From contig OY744467.1 in assembly GCA_963556145.1 (NCBI GenBank), positions 3,782,001 through 3,846,000 of the forward strand: a stretch of 64,000 bases of DNA, given 5' to 3'. The notes beneath the pieces are model-generated. The model saw only the letters and a program-made list of their open reading frames with translations. It did no database searches and was not told where the DNA came from. Origin of the DNA: Hygrocybe punicea. Its lineage: Eukaryota > Basidiomycota > Agaricomycetes > Agaricales > Hygrophoraceae. Positions 1-10,712 of this stretch are shown here, one piece after another. The translations under genes and the position numbers were made by a program. Numbering within the stretch: position 1 is the stretch's first letter; every line of letters starts with the position of its first letter.

Positions 1-2905
1 GGGAATAAGAATAGGATGTCTGTTCATCGAGCAGATCCCCGAACATCGCCTGGAGGCGCCGAGATTTGCTAATGAAGCGGAGGACGTGTAGAAAGTACGT
101 CGGTGTGGAGAGGATTCATTTAATAATACCTGCATCTCGTCTGATCTCACGCCTTAGCTTCTCTCACGCGTGATCATGCACTTGGCAATGCAGCAAGTAG
201 TGTTCCACTGTCTCATTATATCGCTGACAGCATGGACAGAGGGGAGAGTCGGCGCGCCGTATTCAATGGAGGTGTTGATTTAATCCGATATGTCCTGTTC
301 GCAGTTGCATAATTATCACCGCGTGTTTCTTCGGTAATGAGGCTGTGGCTCGTCAGTACGTCGATGGTGTGAATCCTGGGTCAATGCCTCGTATGGGCTG
401 TATCCGTGCAGAGTGCGCTGAATTGTGCCAATGCTCTTGCACTCACCTTCGTAGTTTGTCAAGGAAGGCTCCTCGCACCGCTGATTTGCTATGCGGTAGT
501 GGTTTGCGAAGGTCGGCTGGTAGTCTCCCTCGTGATGTTACATTGCCCCCTGCCGCAGCTTTGGCTCTCTTGTCTGCTCACTCGTTCCCCTCGACTCCTT
601 CATGTCCTGGTATCCATCTCATGGTGAGCTCCATATTCCTATGCTTCCGCCTTGTCATCGCCAATCTCTTGTGCACGATATCGAAGATGTGATGTGATGG
701 CACTGGTTTTATCAGTTCTAGAGCCCGGATTGCTGCCTGGTTGTCTGTGTATATTGATGTGGTTGTGACGTTGTGCTCTTCCCTTAATAGTTCCATACCT
801 AGAATCATTCCGACACCCTCTCCTTCATATACCCCGTGCTTCTTCATTGAGCCCAGCCTAGTCGCTTTACTCTTCCACCTTTGCCTTCCTCTCTTGCATA
901 GCGTCACAGCCGCCCCTATCCCTCCATCTATTCCTGAGCCATCTGTATATATATCTTCACGTCTGCATCGTCAGTCCTTTCATCTTCTATTGCCTTCTCC
1001 TTTGTGTCCCTGATGACTGTCTTCGCCCCAAATTCCCATTTAGTTCCTTGTCGTACATTTTGAATCGTCTCCATCTTCCCTGGCTTTATGTCGTATGTCC
1101 AGATGAGATCGTGTAGTGGTGTAGGTGTCTCTTTACACAGCACGCCCTCGTGTTCTTGACAGCTTTTCTAAGCGGGTGTGCTGGGGGTAGTGTCACGAGT
1201 CGTACTGCAGCCCGTTGCCATATTTTGTCTATTAATAGATGTATCAGTAGGACGTCTGTGTGTACATTCAGTACGTCTGTTGCTGTTGTCGATAGTCCTC
1301 CTGTAATCATCATTGTTGCCTTTTGCTGGATCGATGCCAGCTTCCTGACAATGGCTTTCCCTTTATCCGCTCTGTCCTCTTCTGCCCCTGGTCTTCGTTT
1401 CTGCGGGGTGAGGAATACTTCAGCTGCATACAGCATTCTCGGCACTGCGATAGCCATGTATAATTGTCAAATGCACTTAGCTGCTATGCCACCTGCTACC
1501 CTCGACAGCCGGTTGAACTGTAGTATCCAATCCTGTCCCTTCTTGATTGCCGCTGCTCCTTGTTCATGCCATCGTAGTTCACAGTCAATCGTGATCCTCA
1601 GCAATTTTACATTTGTCTTCAATGGTATCACTATATCGTCGATGATGATGGGATTCCTTTCGATTGGAATGCATTTCCTCGGATTATTTGGGTCAACTCG
1701 TGTGCGTCACGACAGGTCCAGTAGTTGGAACTTCTCCATTCCGAATTCACAGTTGTGTTCCCTTGCCCACTGGAAGACTCCCCCCTCTCGTCTCATTATG
1801 TCCCGTATTCCCATGTGTGTCTCATTGAAGTTCTCCCCCACCTTTATGATGTTGGAGTCGTCAATGTATATTATGCTGAATTCCCCTCTTTTTTCATTCA
1901 GCATGTCGAGCTGGCTTGAGTTGTATATTATGTAGCATATCTGTGAGAAGGGGTCTCCTTGATCCAACCCGTTGTCAATATCAAATGGCGTAGAGGTAAA
2001 GTCATCGAATGTAAGCACTGTACATCGTTTCTCCAATCACCGCTCCATCCACTCAGTGATCTCAATCCATATGCCTCGCATTTTTATATCGTGCATTAGC
2101 CGATCGATCGCTGTACTGGGGAAAGCCCCTTTCATGTCCAGCGGGAGTAGTGATGCTACTTTACCTTTCCTCCATGCGTCCTTCACTATTTTGACGAGGT
2201 ATAGTAGGGCATCGGTCGCACTTCATCCTGGCCTCCCGCCAAAGTGGCATGGCGGGATCATGCCTGTCTTTTTGCACATACATACGACATCCTCCATTAC
2301 GCATGCATTCAGGAGCCTTGCATAACCGTTTGACAGCACTATGGGTCTCCATGCTCCCAGCACTGCATAATTCGATTTCCCTGGCTTTTGAGTACCGGCG
2401 TTTCCGTTGCCACCCATTGTTCTGGGTATATCTTGAGTGTGAATGTAGCCTGGAATATTGGGCCCAGGAATGGCACTATCATTTCATGAGCCTGTATGAA
2501 AACCACGTTAGGGATTGTGCCTGCCTTTGTTGCTTTTTTGGGTTTCATTCTTCGGATTGCCCGGTGTATCTGTTCATCAGTGATTAGTTCAAAGTCCCAC
2601 ACGGGTGGGTATTCTGGCTGGGCTGGGACTGAAGTTGTCAGTGGTTTAGCAGGGAAAAATGTTTCATAGAACCATTTGCTTTTCTCCTCATTGCTTACCG
2701 CCTCCCTTGTTTCGCCAGTGGTTGTGCTTGTCTCTTGAAGTGTTGGAATTCTTGCCCTTCCTCCATCAGATGCCGGTCCCGTTACCAATTGGCTCGCCAT
2801 CCACATGCTTGATTTGCTTATGCCCTCTAGCCATTCGACCCAGTGCTCTGTCTTAGTCCACCTGATTTGTTCAGAGAATGCATTTCTCGCTTTCCAGTAT
2901 ACTTC
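1..2905 (-). mobile_element. Degenerate non-LTR retrotransposon (LINE), 3' part
   Basis: This is the 3' portion of a minus-strand LINE whose 5' portion lies at 9659-12905; the fold-back element at 2906-9658 separates them. Reading 9667 then 2905 in minus sense joins the protein across the break (HEEY on one side, YWKAR on the other), which shows the two pieces were one element. The order fits the fungal Tad/I-like layout of APE endonuclease, reverse transcriptase, RNase H and a C-terminal zinc finger. The 3' end is beyond the window, so tail and target duplication cannot be seen. Confidence 0.9.
190..2905 (-). pseudogene. LINE ORF2, RT/RNase H half (broken)
   Basis: Several frames must be combined, so the gene is dead. 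From 2908 down: the RT thumb-side N-terminal region (WKARNAFSEQI), a KPGKSNY...AWRPIVL block and HFGGRPG near 2230-2417, the RT B motif (GLDQGDPFS) and catalytic C motif (YIDD) within 1707-2036, RNase H residues (IYTDNQAAIRALE, RWIPGHEGVEGNE) within 578-907, and a terminal CCHC finger (CCQRYNETVEHYLLHC) near 190-245. It is homologous to the intact ORF2 at 18399-22334. Interruptions are frameshifts and stops spread over the length. Confidence 0.88.
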
Positions 2906-3679
2906 CACTTCAGGCTACCCCCAAACCTGAACAACTAGTTACAACTCACCTCTAGTACTGAACCATCTACATGTTGGTAAAAGTACTGGGCAGCGCTGGG
3001 ACGAAACCATCGTCCCTGGGACGATACGTTGGGACGTCCCATTGTCCCTGGTCCAGTGTATGGGATGGCCCATGGGATGACATTTGGTGTTGTGGGGGTG
3101 TCTGGGGGCATTTGGGACGTCCCTTCTCTAGATATTTAATAGAAACCTCAGGATGATGATAGCATCTAGTTGTAAATTTCAAGGCCTTGTCATGGCCACT
3201 ATGGGTACCATGGGTGCTATAGCATAGTATAAGATTGTACATACTTATTCTTTTGAGCGTCACAGAGCTGATTGTCCTTCAAGGTCAGTGGCAGGGTGTG
3301 GAGATACAGCAGTTGTTTCAACATATAAAGACAGAAGGAGTGGGAGAGGGAGATGTTGGGTAATGAGATGGGAAAGAGGGGGAGGATTGAGGGTGTGCTT
3401 CTAGTAAACCGATCCCTTGTGCATGTGGCAAGCTGAAGCTTGTAGGGGAGTAAGTGAGCAGAGCATGCATGATATACAAAGAAAAGTAGGGCTACATATG
3501 CAGAGGAGGCTGAGCTGAAAATTAAACACGTGTATTATGAAGACCTTTTGATCAGGATATCAGTGGTTATTACATTATGGGCTGTGCATACAATGGCTGA
3601 CTGGGAAGCAGATGCAGAGGAGAGATCTGAAATTAGAGTGTGTCTTGAGGACAGAAGGAGACATCTCACAGAGGCTTTA

Positions 3680-4135
3680 TTGGGACATCCCACAGGCTCG
3701 TCTGGGATGTCCCTGTCGCTGAGGCTTTCGGACATCCCTGTCATCTTGTGGGACATCCCACCAAGGCTTTGAGACATCCCACAGCCTTGTCTGGGACATC
3801 CCTGCCAGTTTGTGGGACATCCCACAGCCTTGTTTGGGACGTCCCTGTCAGCTTGTAGGACGTCCCACCGAGGCTTTGGGATGTCCCACAGCCTTGTCTG
3901 GGATGTCCCTGTCAGCTTGTGGGACGTCCCTGCCAGCTTGTGGGACATCCCAACAAGGCTTTGGGACGTCCCACAGCCTTCTCTGGGATGTCCCTGCCAG
4001 CTTGTGGGACATCCCACCAAGGCTTTGGGATGTCCCACAGCCTTGTCTGGGACGTTCCTGTTAGCTTTTGGGATGTCCCACAGTCAGTTTGTGGGATGTC
4101 CCACAACCTGGTGTGGACATCCCAATGTACACGCT
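3680..4135. repeat. Palindrome array GGGAYRTCCC, left arm
   Basis: I count 21 units of a 10-bp palindrome (GGGACGTCCC and variants) spaced about 21-22 bp apart, separated by alternating spacers such as ACAGCCTTGTCT and TGCCAGCTTGT. The central dinucleotide is CG in 5 units, CA in 9, TG in 7 and TA in none. A regular spacing of about two helical turns puts all sites on one face of DNA, which suggests an array of protein-binding sites, for example for a transposase; that role is inferred. Confidence 0.9.
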
Positions 4136-4280
4136 TGTGGGACTGCCTGCTTGCTCAGCATCTGCTAAGTTATACAATAATAATCATTCCAATCCACATC
4201 TTACATAATTTTAAATAATTTACATTTAGCAACTACTTAAAATAGATATAGCAAATCAAATAATTATTTTACCTAAATAC

Positions 4281-4550
4281 ATGGTATTCTACTTATCAGG
4301 GGAGAGGCAGGGAGGTGGAGGTGGAGGAGAGGACAGGAGAGGGGGCAATGGCAGGGGCAATGGCAGGGGGTGGGCAAGGGGAGAAGGGCAGGAGGTGGAT
4401 GGGAGGTGGATGGGAGGTGGGGGTGGCAGGGGGCAGGAGATAGGCAGGGGAGAAGGGGCAGGTTAGGAAGGGACAGACTAGGAGACAGTCAGGGGGAGAA
4501 TGGAAAAGAGGAGGGAGGAGGGGGAGGGGAAAGGAGGGGAAAAACCAACA
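4281..4550. repeat. G/A-rich tract, left arm
   Basis: Purine-rich low-complexity tract with runs such as AGGGGG, GGTGGAGGTGGAGG and repeated GGCAGGGGCAATGGCA. It has a mirror copy at 7880-8150 on the other strand. It directly precedes the pyrimidine-rich tract, so the GC skew flips sign near 4550. No coding signal. Confidence 0.8.
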
Positions 4551-4554
4551 AAAT

Positions 4555-5345
4555 TACACACCGGTGTTCCCTGGTGTCCACACCCCTCCGCATCCTCGCC
4601 CTTGTCCCCCTCCTCGTCCTCGTCCCCGTCCCTGTCCTCGTCCCCGTCCCCGTTGCCCTCGTCCTCGTCATTTTCGTCCCTGTCCCTGTCCCTGTCCCTG
4701 TCCCCGCTGTCCTCGCTGTCCTCACTGTCCTCGCTGTCCTCGCTGTCCCCGTCCTCGTCGTTGCCGTTGCCGTCGTTGCCGTTGTCGTGGTCCCAGTCCC
4801 CGTCGTTGTCGTTGTCGTCCTCGTCGTCCCTGTTGCCGCCGTCCTTGTTGTCCCGGTCTCTGTTGTCCTCGTCATCCCGTTCCCTTGTCCCGGTCGTCCT
4901 CGTTTCCGTCGTCCGTCATCCGTTGCCCCCGTCCCCGTTCCCGTGCTCGCTGCCCCCGTCGCCATCCTCGTCGTCGTCCCCGTCGTCCCCGTTGCAGTCG
5001 TCCTTGTTGTCCCCGGCTCCGTGGTCATCGTCCCATTCCCCCGTCCCGGTCGTCTTCGTTTCCGTCGTCCGTCGTTCCCGTGCCCGTGCCCGCTGTCCTC
5101 GTCTTCGTTGCCCCTGCTCTTCGTCATCTTCCCGTTGTCGTGGTTCCCATTCCCGTTGCTGTCGTCTTCCCCTTTCGCGCTGTCGTCGCGTTTGTTCATT
5201 TACCCCGTATTCCTCATTCTCGTCGTCCCCGTTCTTGCTGTCGTGGTCGGCCTGGGTTGTCCCCGTTCTGGGCTGTGTCCTCCCTCCTTGTCGCCCGCAT
5301 CTGCATCCGCTTGTTGGCCTTGTTCGCGTTCGTTTGGTGCGAGGG
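4555..5345. repeat. C/T-rich degenerate hexamer tract, left arm
   Basis: About 0.8 kb of degenerate CGTCCC/CGTCCT/GTTGTC hexamers, almost without A on the plus strand, with open frames in all three plus frames. Runs of CCCTGTCCCTGTCCC near 4678-4705 give G-quadruplex potential on the minus strand. The inverted counterpart at 6780-7860 is about 0.3 kb longer. Confidence 0.85.
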
Positions 5346-5739
5346 TGCGGCAAAAAAACCTAAAACTGTTTATTATTAATAATTAGTTAGTAGAATAAAT
5401 GAAAAAGATAAATGGACGACTTACCTGGGGTGCTCTGGCATCCGCACCTGTTGTCGTGTCGTTGTTGAAAACGACAAGTCTTGTTGAACTCGTGCACGAG
5501 ACTTTCAACCGGAATTTGCCAATGTCCCAAACGGGGTCGAGTTGCCATATAGGGAAGGGTGGCTGGATTTTCTTATTATTATTACATGTACTACAACACC
5601 TCAATGGCCAGGGCAAGACCCTGAAGAGATGTAGGTATGATGCACCTACCCCGAGGGGAGTTTATGCATTTTATTTCATTTTATATGTGGAGATATTCAC
5701 CATGCATTTTATGCCTCTGCCAAAATTGGACCCTTAAAC

Positions 5740-6075
5740 AGCTAACTTTGCGAGTACACGTCTGAAAAATCTCAAATTAATTCTAGGAGTGCTAGGTAAG
5801 GTATAAATTGTGTTCCAGACAAGTGCCTGGTAGTTGGTGGTGCAGGGAATGTGTTGTAGCCAAAATATGATGAACTTGTCCCTCACATTCCATTCATGAT
5901 TGTGTGTGCTTATACGGACTTTTGATTGTCTAGCCACAATGCAAAGATCCAACTCCATTTTGGCTACAACACATTCCCTGCACCACCAACTACCAGGCAC
6001 TTGTCTGGAACACAATTTATACCTTACCTAGCACTCCTAGAATTAATTTGAGATTTTTCAGACGTGTACTCGCAA
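5740..6075. repeat. Central hairpin of fold-back element
   Basis: The left arm ends at about 5866 (...CCAAAAT), a 90-nt loop follows (5867-5956), and the complement of the arm starts at 5957 (ATTTTGG...) and runs to the assembly gap. The same loop and arm sequence is repeated after the gap from 6176. Confidence 0.9.
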
Positions 6076-6175
6076 NNNNNNNNNNNNNNNNNNNNNNNNN
6101 NNNNNNNNNNNNNNNNNNNNNNNNNNNNNNNNNNNNNNNNNNNNNNNNNNNNNNNNNNNNNNNNNNNNNNNNNNN
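6076..6175. other. Assembly gap of 100 N
   Basis: Exactly 100 N, the conventional length for a gap of unknown size. Sequence before it (5891-6075) and after it (6176-6361) is the same apart from one base (GCAAAG against GCCAAAG), so the joined contigs overlap. Confidence 0.98.
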
Positions 6176-6779
6176 CATTCATGATTGTGTGTGCTTATAC
6201 GGACTTTTGATTGTCTAGCCACAATGCCAAAGATCCAACTCCATTTTGGCTACAACACATTCCCTGCACCACCAACTACCAGGCACTTGTCTGGAACACA
6301 ATTTATACCTTACCTAGCACTCCTAGAATTAATTTGAGATTTTTCAGACGTGTACTCGCAAAGTTAGCTGTTTAAGGGTCCAATTTTGGCAGAGGCATAA
6401 AATGCATGGTGAATATCTCCACATATAAAATGAAATAAAATGCATAAACTCTTCTCGGGGTAGGTGCATCATACCTACATCTCTTCAGGGTCTTGCCCTG
6501 GCCATTGAGGTGTTGTAGTACATGTAATAATAATAAGAAAATTCAGCCACCCTTCCCTATATGGCAACTCGACCCCGTTTGGGACAGCGGCAAATTCCGG
6601 TTGAAAGTCTCGTGCACGAGTTCAACAAGACTTGTTGCTTTCAACAACGACGCGACAATGGGTGCGGATGCCAGAGCACCCCAGGTAAGTCGTCCATTTA
6701 TCTTTTTCATTTATTCTACTAGCTACTTAAATACTTTTAGGTTTTTTTGCCACACCCTCACGCCAAACGAACGCGAACA

Positions 6780-7860
6780 AAACAAGCGGACGCGGATGCG
6801 GGCGACAAGGAGGGAGGTCACAGCCCAGAACGGGGACAACCCAGGCCCACCACGACAACAAGAACGGGGATGACGAGAATGAGGACGACGGGGTAAACGA
6901 ACGAACACGACCACGGCGCGAAAGGGGAAGACGACGACGGGAACCGGGAACCATGACAACGGGAAGACGACAACGAAGACGAGGATGACGAGTAGGGCAG
7001 CGGGCATGGGGACCGGGACGACGACCGGGAGGGGGAACGGGACGACGAGGACCACGGAGCCCGCGACAACAAGGACGATGGCAACGGGAACGACGAGCAT
7101 GACGGGGACGACGACCAGGACGACGACCAGGACGACGACCAGGACAGTGAGCACGGGAACGGGGACGGGGACAACGGACAACGGAAACGAGGATGACCGG
7201 GACAAGGGAACGGGACAATGAGGACAACGGACCCAGGACAGCAAGGACGACGCAACGGGGACGACGAGGACGACGGGGGCGACGGGGGCGACGAGGACGA
7301 CGGGGACGAGGACGAGGACAAGGACGAGGACAGCGAGCACGGGAACGGGGACAGGGGCAACGGATGACGGAAATGAGGACGACCGGGACGAGGGAACGGG
7401 ATGACGAGGACAACGAGACCGGGACGGCGAGGACAACGGCAACAGGGACGATGAGGACGACAACGACAATGACAACGACGGGGACTGGGACCACAACAAC
7501 GGCAACGACGGCAACGGCAACGATGAGGACGGGGACAGCAAGGACAGCGAGGACAGCGAGGACGGCGGGGACGGGGACGGGGACAGGGACAGGGACGAAA
7601 ACGACGAGGACGAGGGCGACGGGGATGGGGACAACGACGAGGATGGGGATGAGGACGAGGACGAGGATGAGGACAGGGATGAGGACAAGGACGAGGACGA
7701 GGACGACGAGAACGGGGATGGGGACGACGGCGAGGACGGGAACGGGGACGAAAACGACGAACACGAGGACGACGGGGACGGGGACGACGACGACGACGAC
7801 GACGACGACGGGGACGGGGACGAGGACTGGGACAAGGCCGAGGGGTGTAGACACCAGGGA
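6780..7860. repeat. G/A-rich degenerate hexamer tract, right arm
   Basis: Inverted counterpart of 4555-5345, now GGGACG/GACGAC-rich on the plus strand and longer (about 1.08 kb). GGGGACGGGGACGGGGAC near 7566-7590 followed by AGGGACAGGG fits a G-quadruplex. The extra length explains part of the size difference between arms. Confidence 0.85.
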
Positions 7861-7879
7861 ACACCGGTATGTAATTTTG

Positions 7880-8150
7880 TTGGGCCCTCCCTTTCCCTCC
7901 TTTCCCCTCCCCCTCCTCCCTCCTCCTTTCCATTCTCCCCCTGACTGTCTCCTAGTCTGTCCCTTCCTAACCTGCCTCTTCTCCCCTGCCTATCTCCTGC
8001 CCCCTGCCACCCCCACCTCCCATCCACCTCCCATCCACCTCCTGCCCTTCTCCCCTTGCCCACCCCCTGCCATTGCCCCTGCCATTGCCCCCTCTCCTGT
8101 CCTCTCCTCCACCTCCACCTCCCTGCCTCTCCCCTGATAAGTAGAATACC
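7880..8150. repeat. C/T-rich tract, right arm
   Basis: Inverted copy of the 4281-4550 purine tract; pyrimidine-rich on the plus strand, with no coding signal. Adjacent AT-rich sequence (8151-8280) matches 4137-4280 inverted. Confidence 0.8.
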
Positions 8151-8299
8151 ATGTATTTAGGTAAAATAATTATTTGATTTGCTATATCTATTTTAAGTAG
8201 TTGCTAAATGTAAATTATTTAAAATTATGTAAGATGTGGATTGGAATGATTATTATTGTATGACTTAGCAGATGCTGAGCAAGCAGGCAGTCCCACAAG

Positions 8300-8890
8300 C
8301 CTGTACATTGGGATGTCCACACCAGGTTGTGGGACATCCCACAAACTGACTGTGGGACATCCCACAAACTGACTGTGGGACATCCCACAAACTGACTGTG
8401 GGACATCCCAAAAGCTAACAGGGACGTCCCAGACAAGGCTGTGGGACGTCCCAAAGCCTTGTTGGGATGTCCCACAAGCTGGCAGGGACGTCCCACAAGC
8501 TGACAGGGACATCCCAGACACGGCTGTGGGACATCCCAAAGCCTCGGTGGGATGTCCCACAAGCTGGCAGGGACATTCCAGAGAAGGCTGTGGGACGTCC
8601 CAAAGCCTTGTTGGGATGTCCCACAAGCTGGCAGGGACGTCCCACAAGCTGACAGGGACATCCCAGACAAGGCTGTGGGACATCCCAAAGCCTCAGTGGG
8701 ACGTCCTACAAGCTGACAGGGACGTCCCAAACAAGGCTGTGGGATGTCCCACAAACTGGCAGGGATGTCCCAGACAAGGCTGTGGGATGTCCCAAAGCCT
8801 TGGTGGGATGTCCCACAAGATGACAGGGATGTCCGAAAGCCTCAGCGACAGGGACATCCCAGAGGAGCCTGTGGGATGTCCCAATAAAGC
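8300..8890. repeat. Palindrome array GGGAYRTCCC, right arm
   Basis: Inverted counterpart of the left array with 27 units by my count, six more than the left. Centres are CG in 7, CA in 10, TG in 10 and TA in none. Near 8329-8409 a unit with spacer AAACTGACTGTG is repeated three times exactly, a recent local expansion. Confidence 0.9.
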
Positions 8891-9666
8891 CTCTGTGAGA
8901 TGTCTCCTTCTGTCCTCAAGACACACTCTAATTTCAGATCTCTCCTCTGCATCTGCTTCCCAGTCAGCCATTGTATGCACAGCCAATAATGTAATAACCA
9001 CTGATATCCTGATCAAATGCTCTTCATAATACACGTGTTTAATTTTCAGCTCAGCCTCCTCTGCATATGTAGCCCTACTTTTCTTTGTATATCATGCATG
9101 CTCTGCTCACTTACTCCCCTACAAGCTTCAGCTTGCCACATGCACAAGGGATTGGTTTACCAGAAGCACACCCTCAATCCTCCCCCTCTTTCCCATCTCA
9201 TTACCCAACATCTCCCTCTCCCACTCCTTCTGTCTTTATATGTTGAAACAACTGCTGTATCTCCACACCCTGCCACTGACCTTGAAGGACAATCAGCTCT
9301 GTGACGCTCAAAAGAATAAGTATGTACAATCTTATACTATGCTATAGCACCCATGGTACCCATAGTGGCCATGACAAGGCCTTGAAATTTACAACTAGAT
9401 GCTATCATCATCCTGAGGTTTCTATTAAATATCTAGAGAAGGGACGTCCCAAATGCCCCCAGACACCCCCACAACACCAAATGTCATCCCATGGGCCATC
9501 CCATACACTGGACCAGGGACAATGGGACGTCCCAACGTATCGTCCCAGGGACGATGGTTTCGTCCCAGCGCTGCCCAGTACTTTTACCAACATGTAGATG
9601 GTTCAGTACTAGAGGTGAGTTGTAACTAGTTGTTCAGGTTTGGGGGTAGCCTGAAGTGTATTCTTC

Positions 9667-10712
9667 GTGCACAGGGTGGTTGTGGTTCTCGTGATGTCTG
9701 TATACTTTCTTTCCTAGGCTACTCTCGTCCGCACAGCCGTTAGTTCTTCATTCCACCACCGCTTGCTGTACGGAGACAGTTTGGTTGTTGGGATTACATT
9801 CGCTATTGCATATTGTAGTGCACTGTCCAGGTTGGCTAGGGCCTGGTGAAATTTTTCGACACTCTCGATTTCACTTGGTCCCTCTATTCCTGCCAGTTTC
9901 TCCCCCAGTACTTCCCAGAACTTTGTCCAATTGGCCTCCTCATATTTGGGCCTTGGTTTGAATCTGGACCCACGTACCATGATGTCGAGCGTATATGTTA
10001 TTGGGAAATGGTCTGATTTCGCTGGCCTGTCCTCGGGTCGCGTATCGCAAGTTATGAATTGGTCTAGGAGCATGCCAGTGCAGAATACATTGTCCACTCT
10101 TGTCATATTGCCAGTCGCCAGTGCTTGTAGTGTTGGAATCCCTTCCGGTAGTGCCATTCGCATGTTATGTTGCCCGATAAGTTCCAATAGTGTTGTGGCT
10201 GCTTCTAAATTGGCCGTAGTGAATAGGTGGGCATTTCTTTCCTTGTCCCATAGTGGATGGTGTCGGTTGAAGTCCCCCGCCCATATGTATTGTACTGGTC
10301 TGGTGGGTGCATTCCGTGCTGCTTGACTGTTCATATATTCTCCTGGCTTTGTCAGGGTGTCGTCGTTGGTGCAGTCAACATACGCATTGATGATTCGTAT
10401 AGTGCCAAGTGGCCCAATGAGCTGGACCACGGTCAGATCAGTGGCTGGTATAATTATGGGTGACCATGTATTAGAGTTGATCAATTTGCTGACGAGTATT
10501 ACTGATCTTGTCGGGTTGGTACTGTGTGTGTCGTGATGTCGGGGGGGGTATATAACGGTGTAGTATCCATTGGCCCTTGTGAGGCCTTTGAAGTCGAAGT
10601 GGGGCTCTTGTATTAGTATGAATGGGTGTTCTTTCTTTACGGCCTCGAGCATATCCAGCTGGGCTATTAGCAACTTATTTACATTTTGTTGCCATATGGA
10701 TACCTGCTCCAT
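9667..10712 (-). pseudogene. LINE ORF2, APE endonuclease half (broken)
   Basis: Open from 10712 to 9714 (332 aa), then a frameshift near 9718 restores the frame (SLGKKVYRHHENHNHPVHEEY) up to the fold-back insertion. APE/EEP endonuclease signatures are IWQQNVNK near the start, QEPHFD, WAGDFNRHHPLWD, a TRVDNVFC block and SDHFPI; these hold the catalytic E, D-N and D-H residues. In the family it nicks target DNA to prime reverse transcription. The layout matches the intact copy at 18399. Confidence 0.88.

Larger units (their letters stand above)
2906..9658. mobile_element. Giant fold-back (inverted-arm) DNA element
   Basis: The ends are perfect inverted copies beginning CACTTCAGGCTACCCCCAAA at 2906 and its complement ending at 9658. 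Flanks are TATACTTC (2898-2905) and TATTCTTC (9659-9666), an 8-bp target duplication with one mismatch. The insertion splits a LINE ORF2. Left arm is about 2906-5866 and right arm about 6243-9658, the right longer because of repeat expansion. I see no transposase. An 8-bp duplication is known for hAT, P and Zisupton-like transposases, so the element was probably moved in trans by one of these; which one is not visible. Arms carry palindrome arrays and strongly skewed tracts. Confidence 0.9.

Noticed and set aside
3680..4135. CRISPR-like array of short repeats with regular spacers.
   Set aside because: Eukaryotic context, repeats are 10-bp palindromes with repeated spacers, and the array is mirrored in the other arm.
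3535..4218. Overlapping open frames encoding WDIPQ/GHPTKAL-type repeats (also 8215-9034).
   Set aside because: Open in several frames on both strands because a repeated 21-22 bp unit is being translated; no start context, no family, and the DNA palindromes are the conserved unit.
4370..5386. Long Ser/Pro/Arg- or Thr/Gly-rich frames (also 6723-8137).
   Set aside because: By-products of skewed hexamer repeats with few A or T, hence few stops; all frames are open and none resembles a protein domain.
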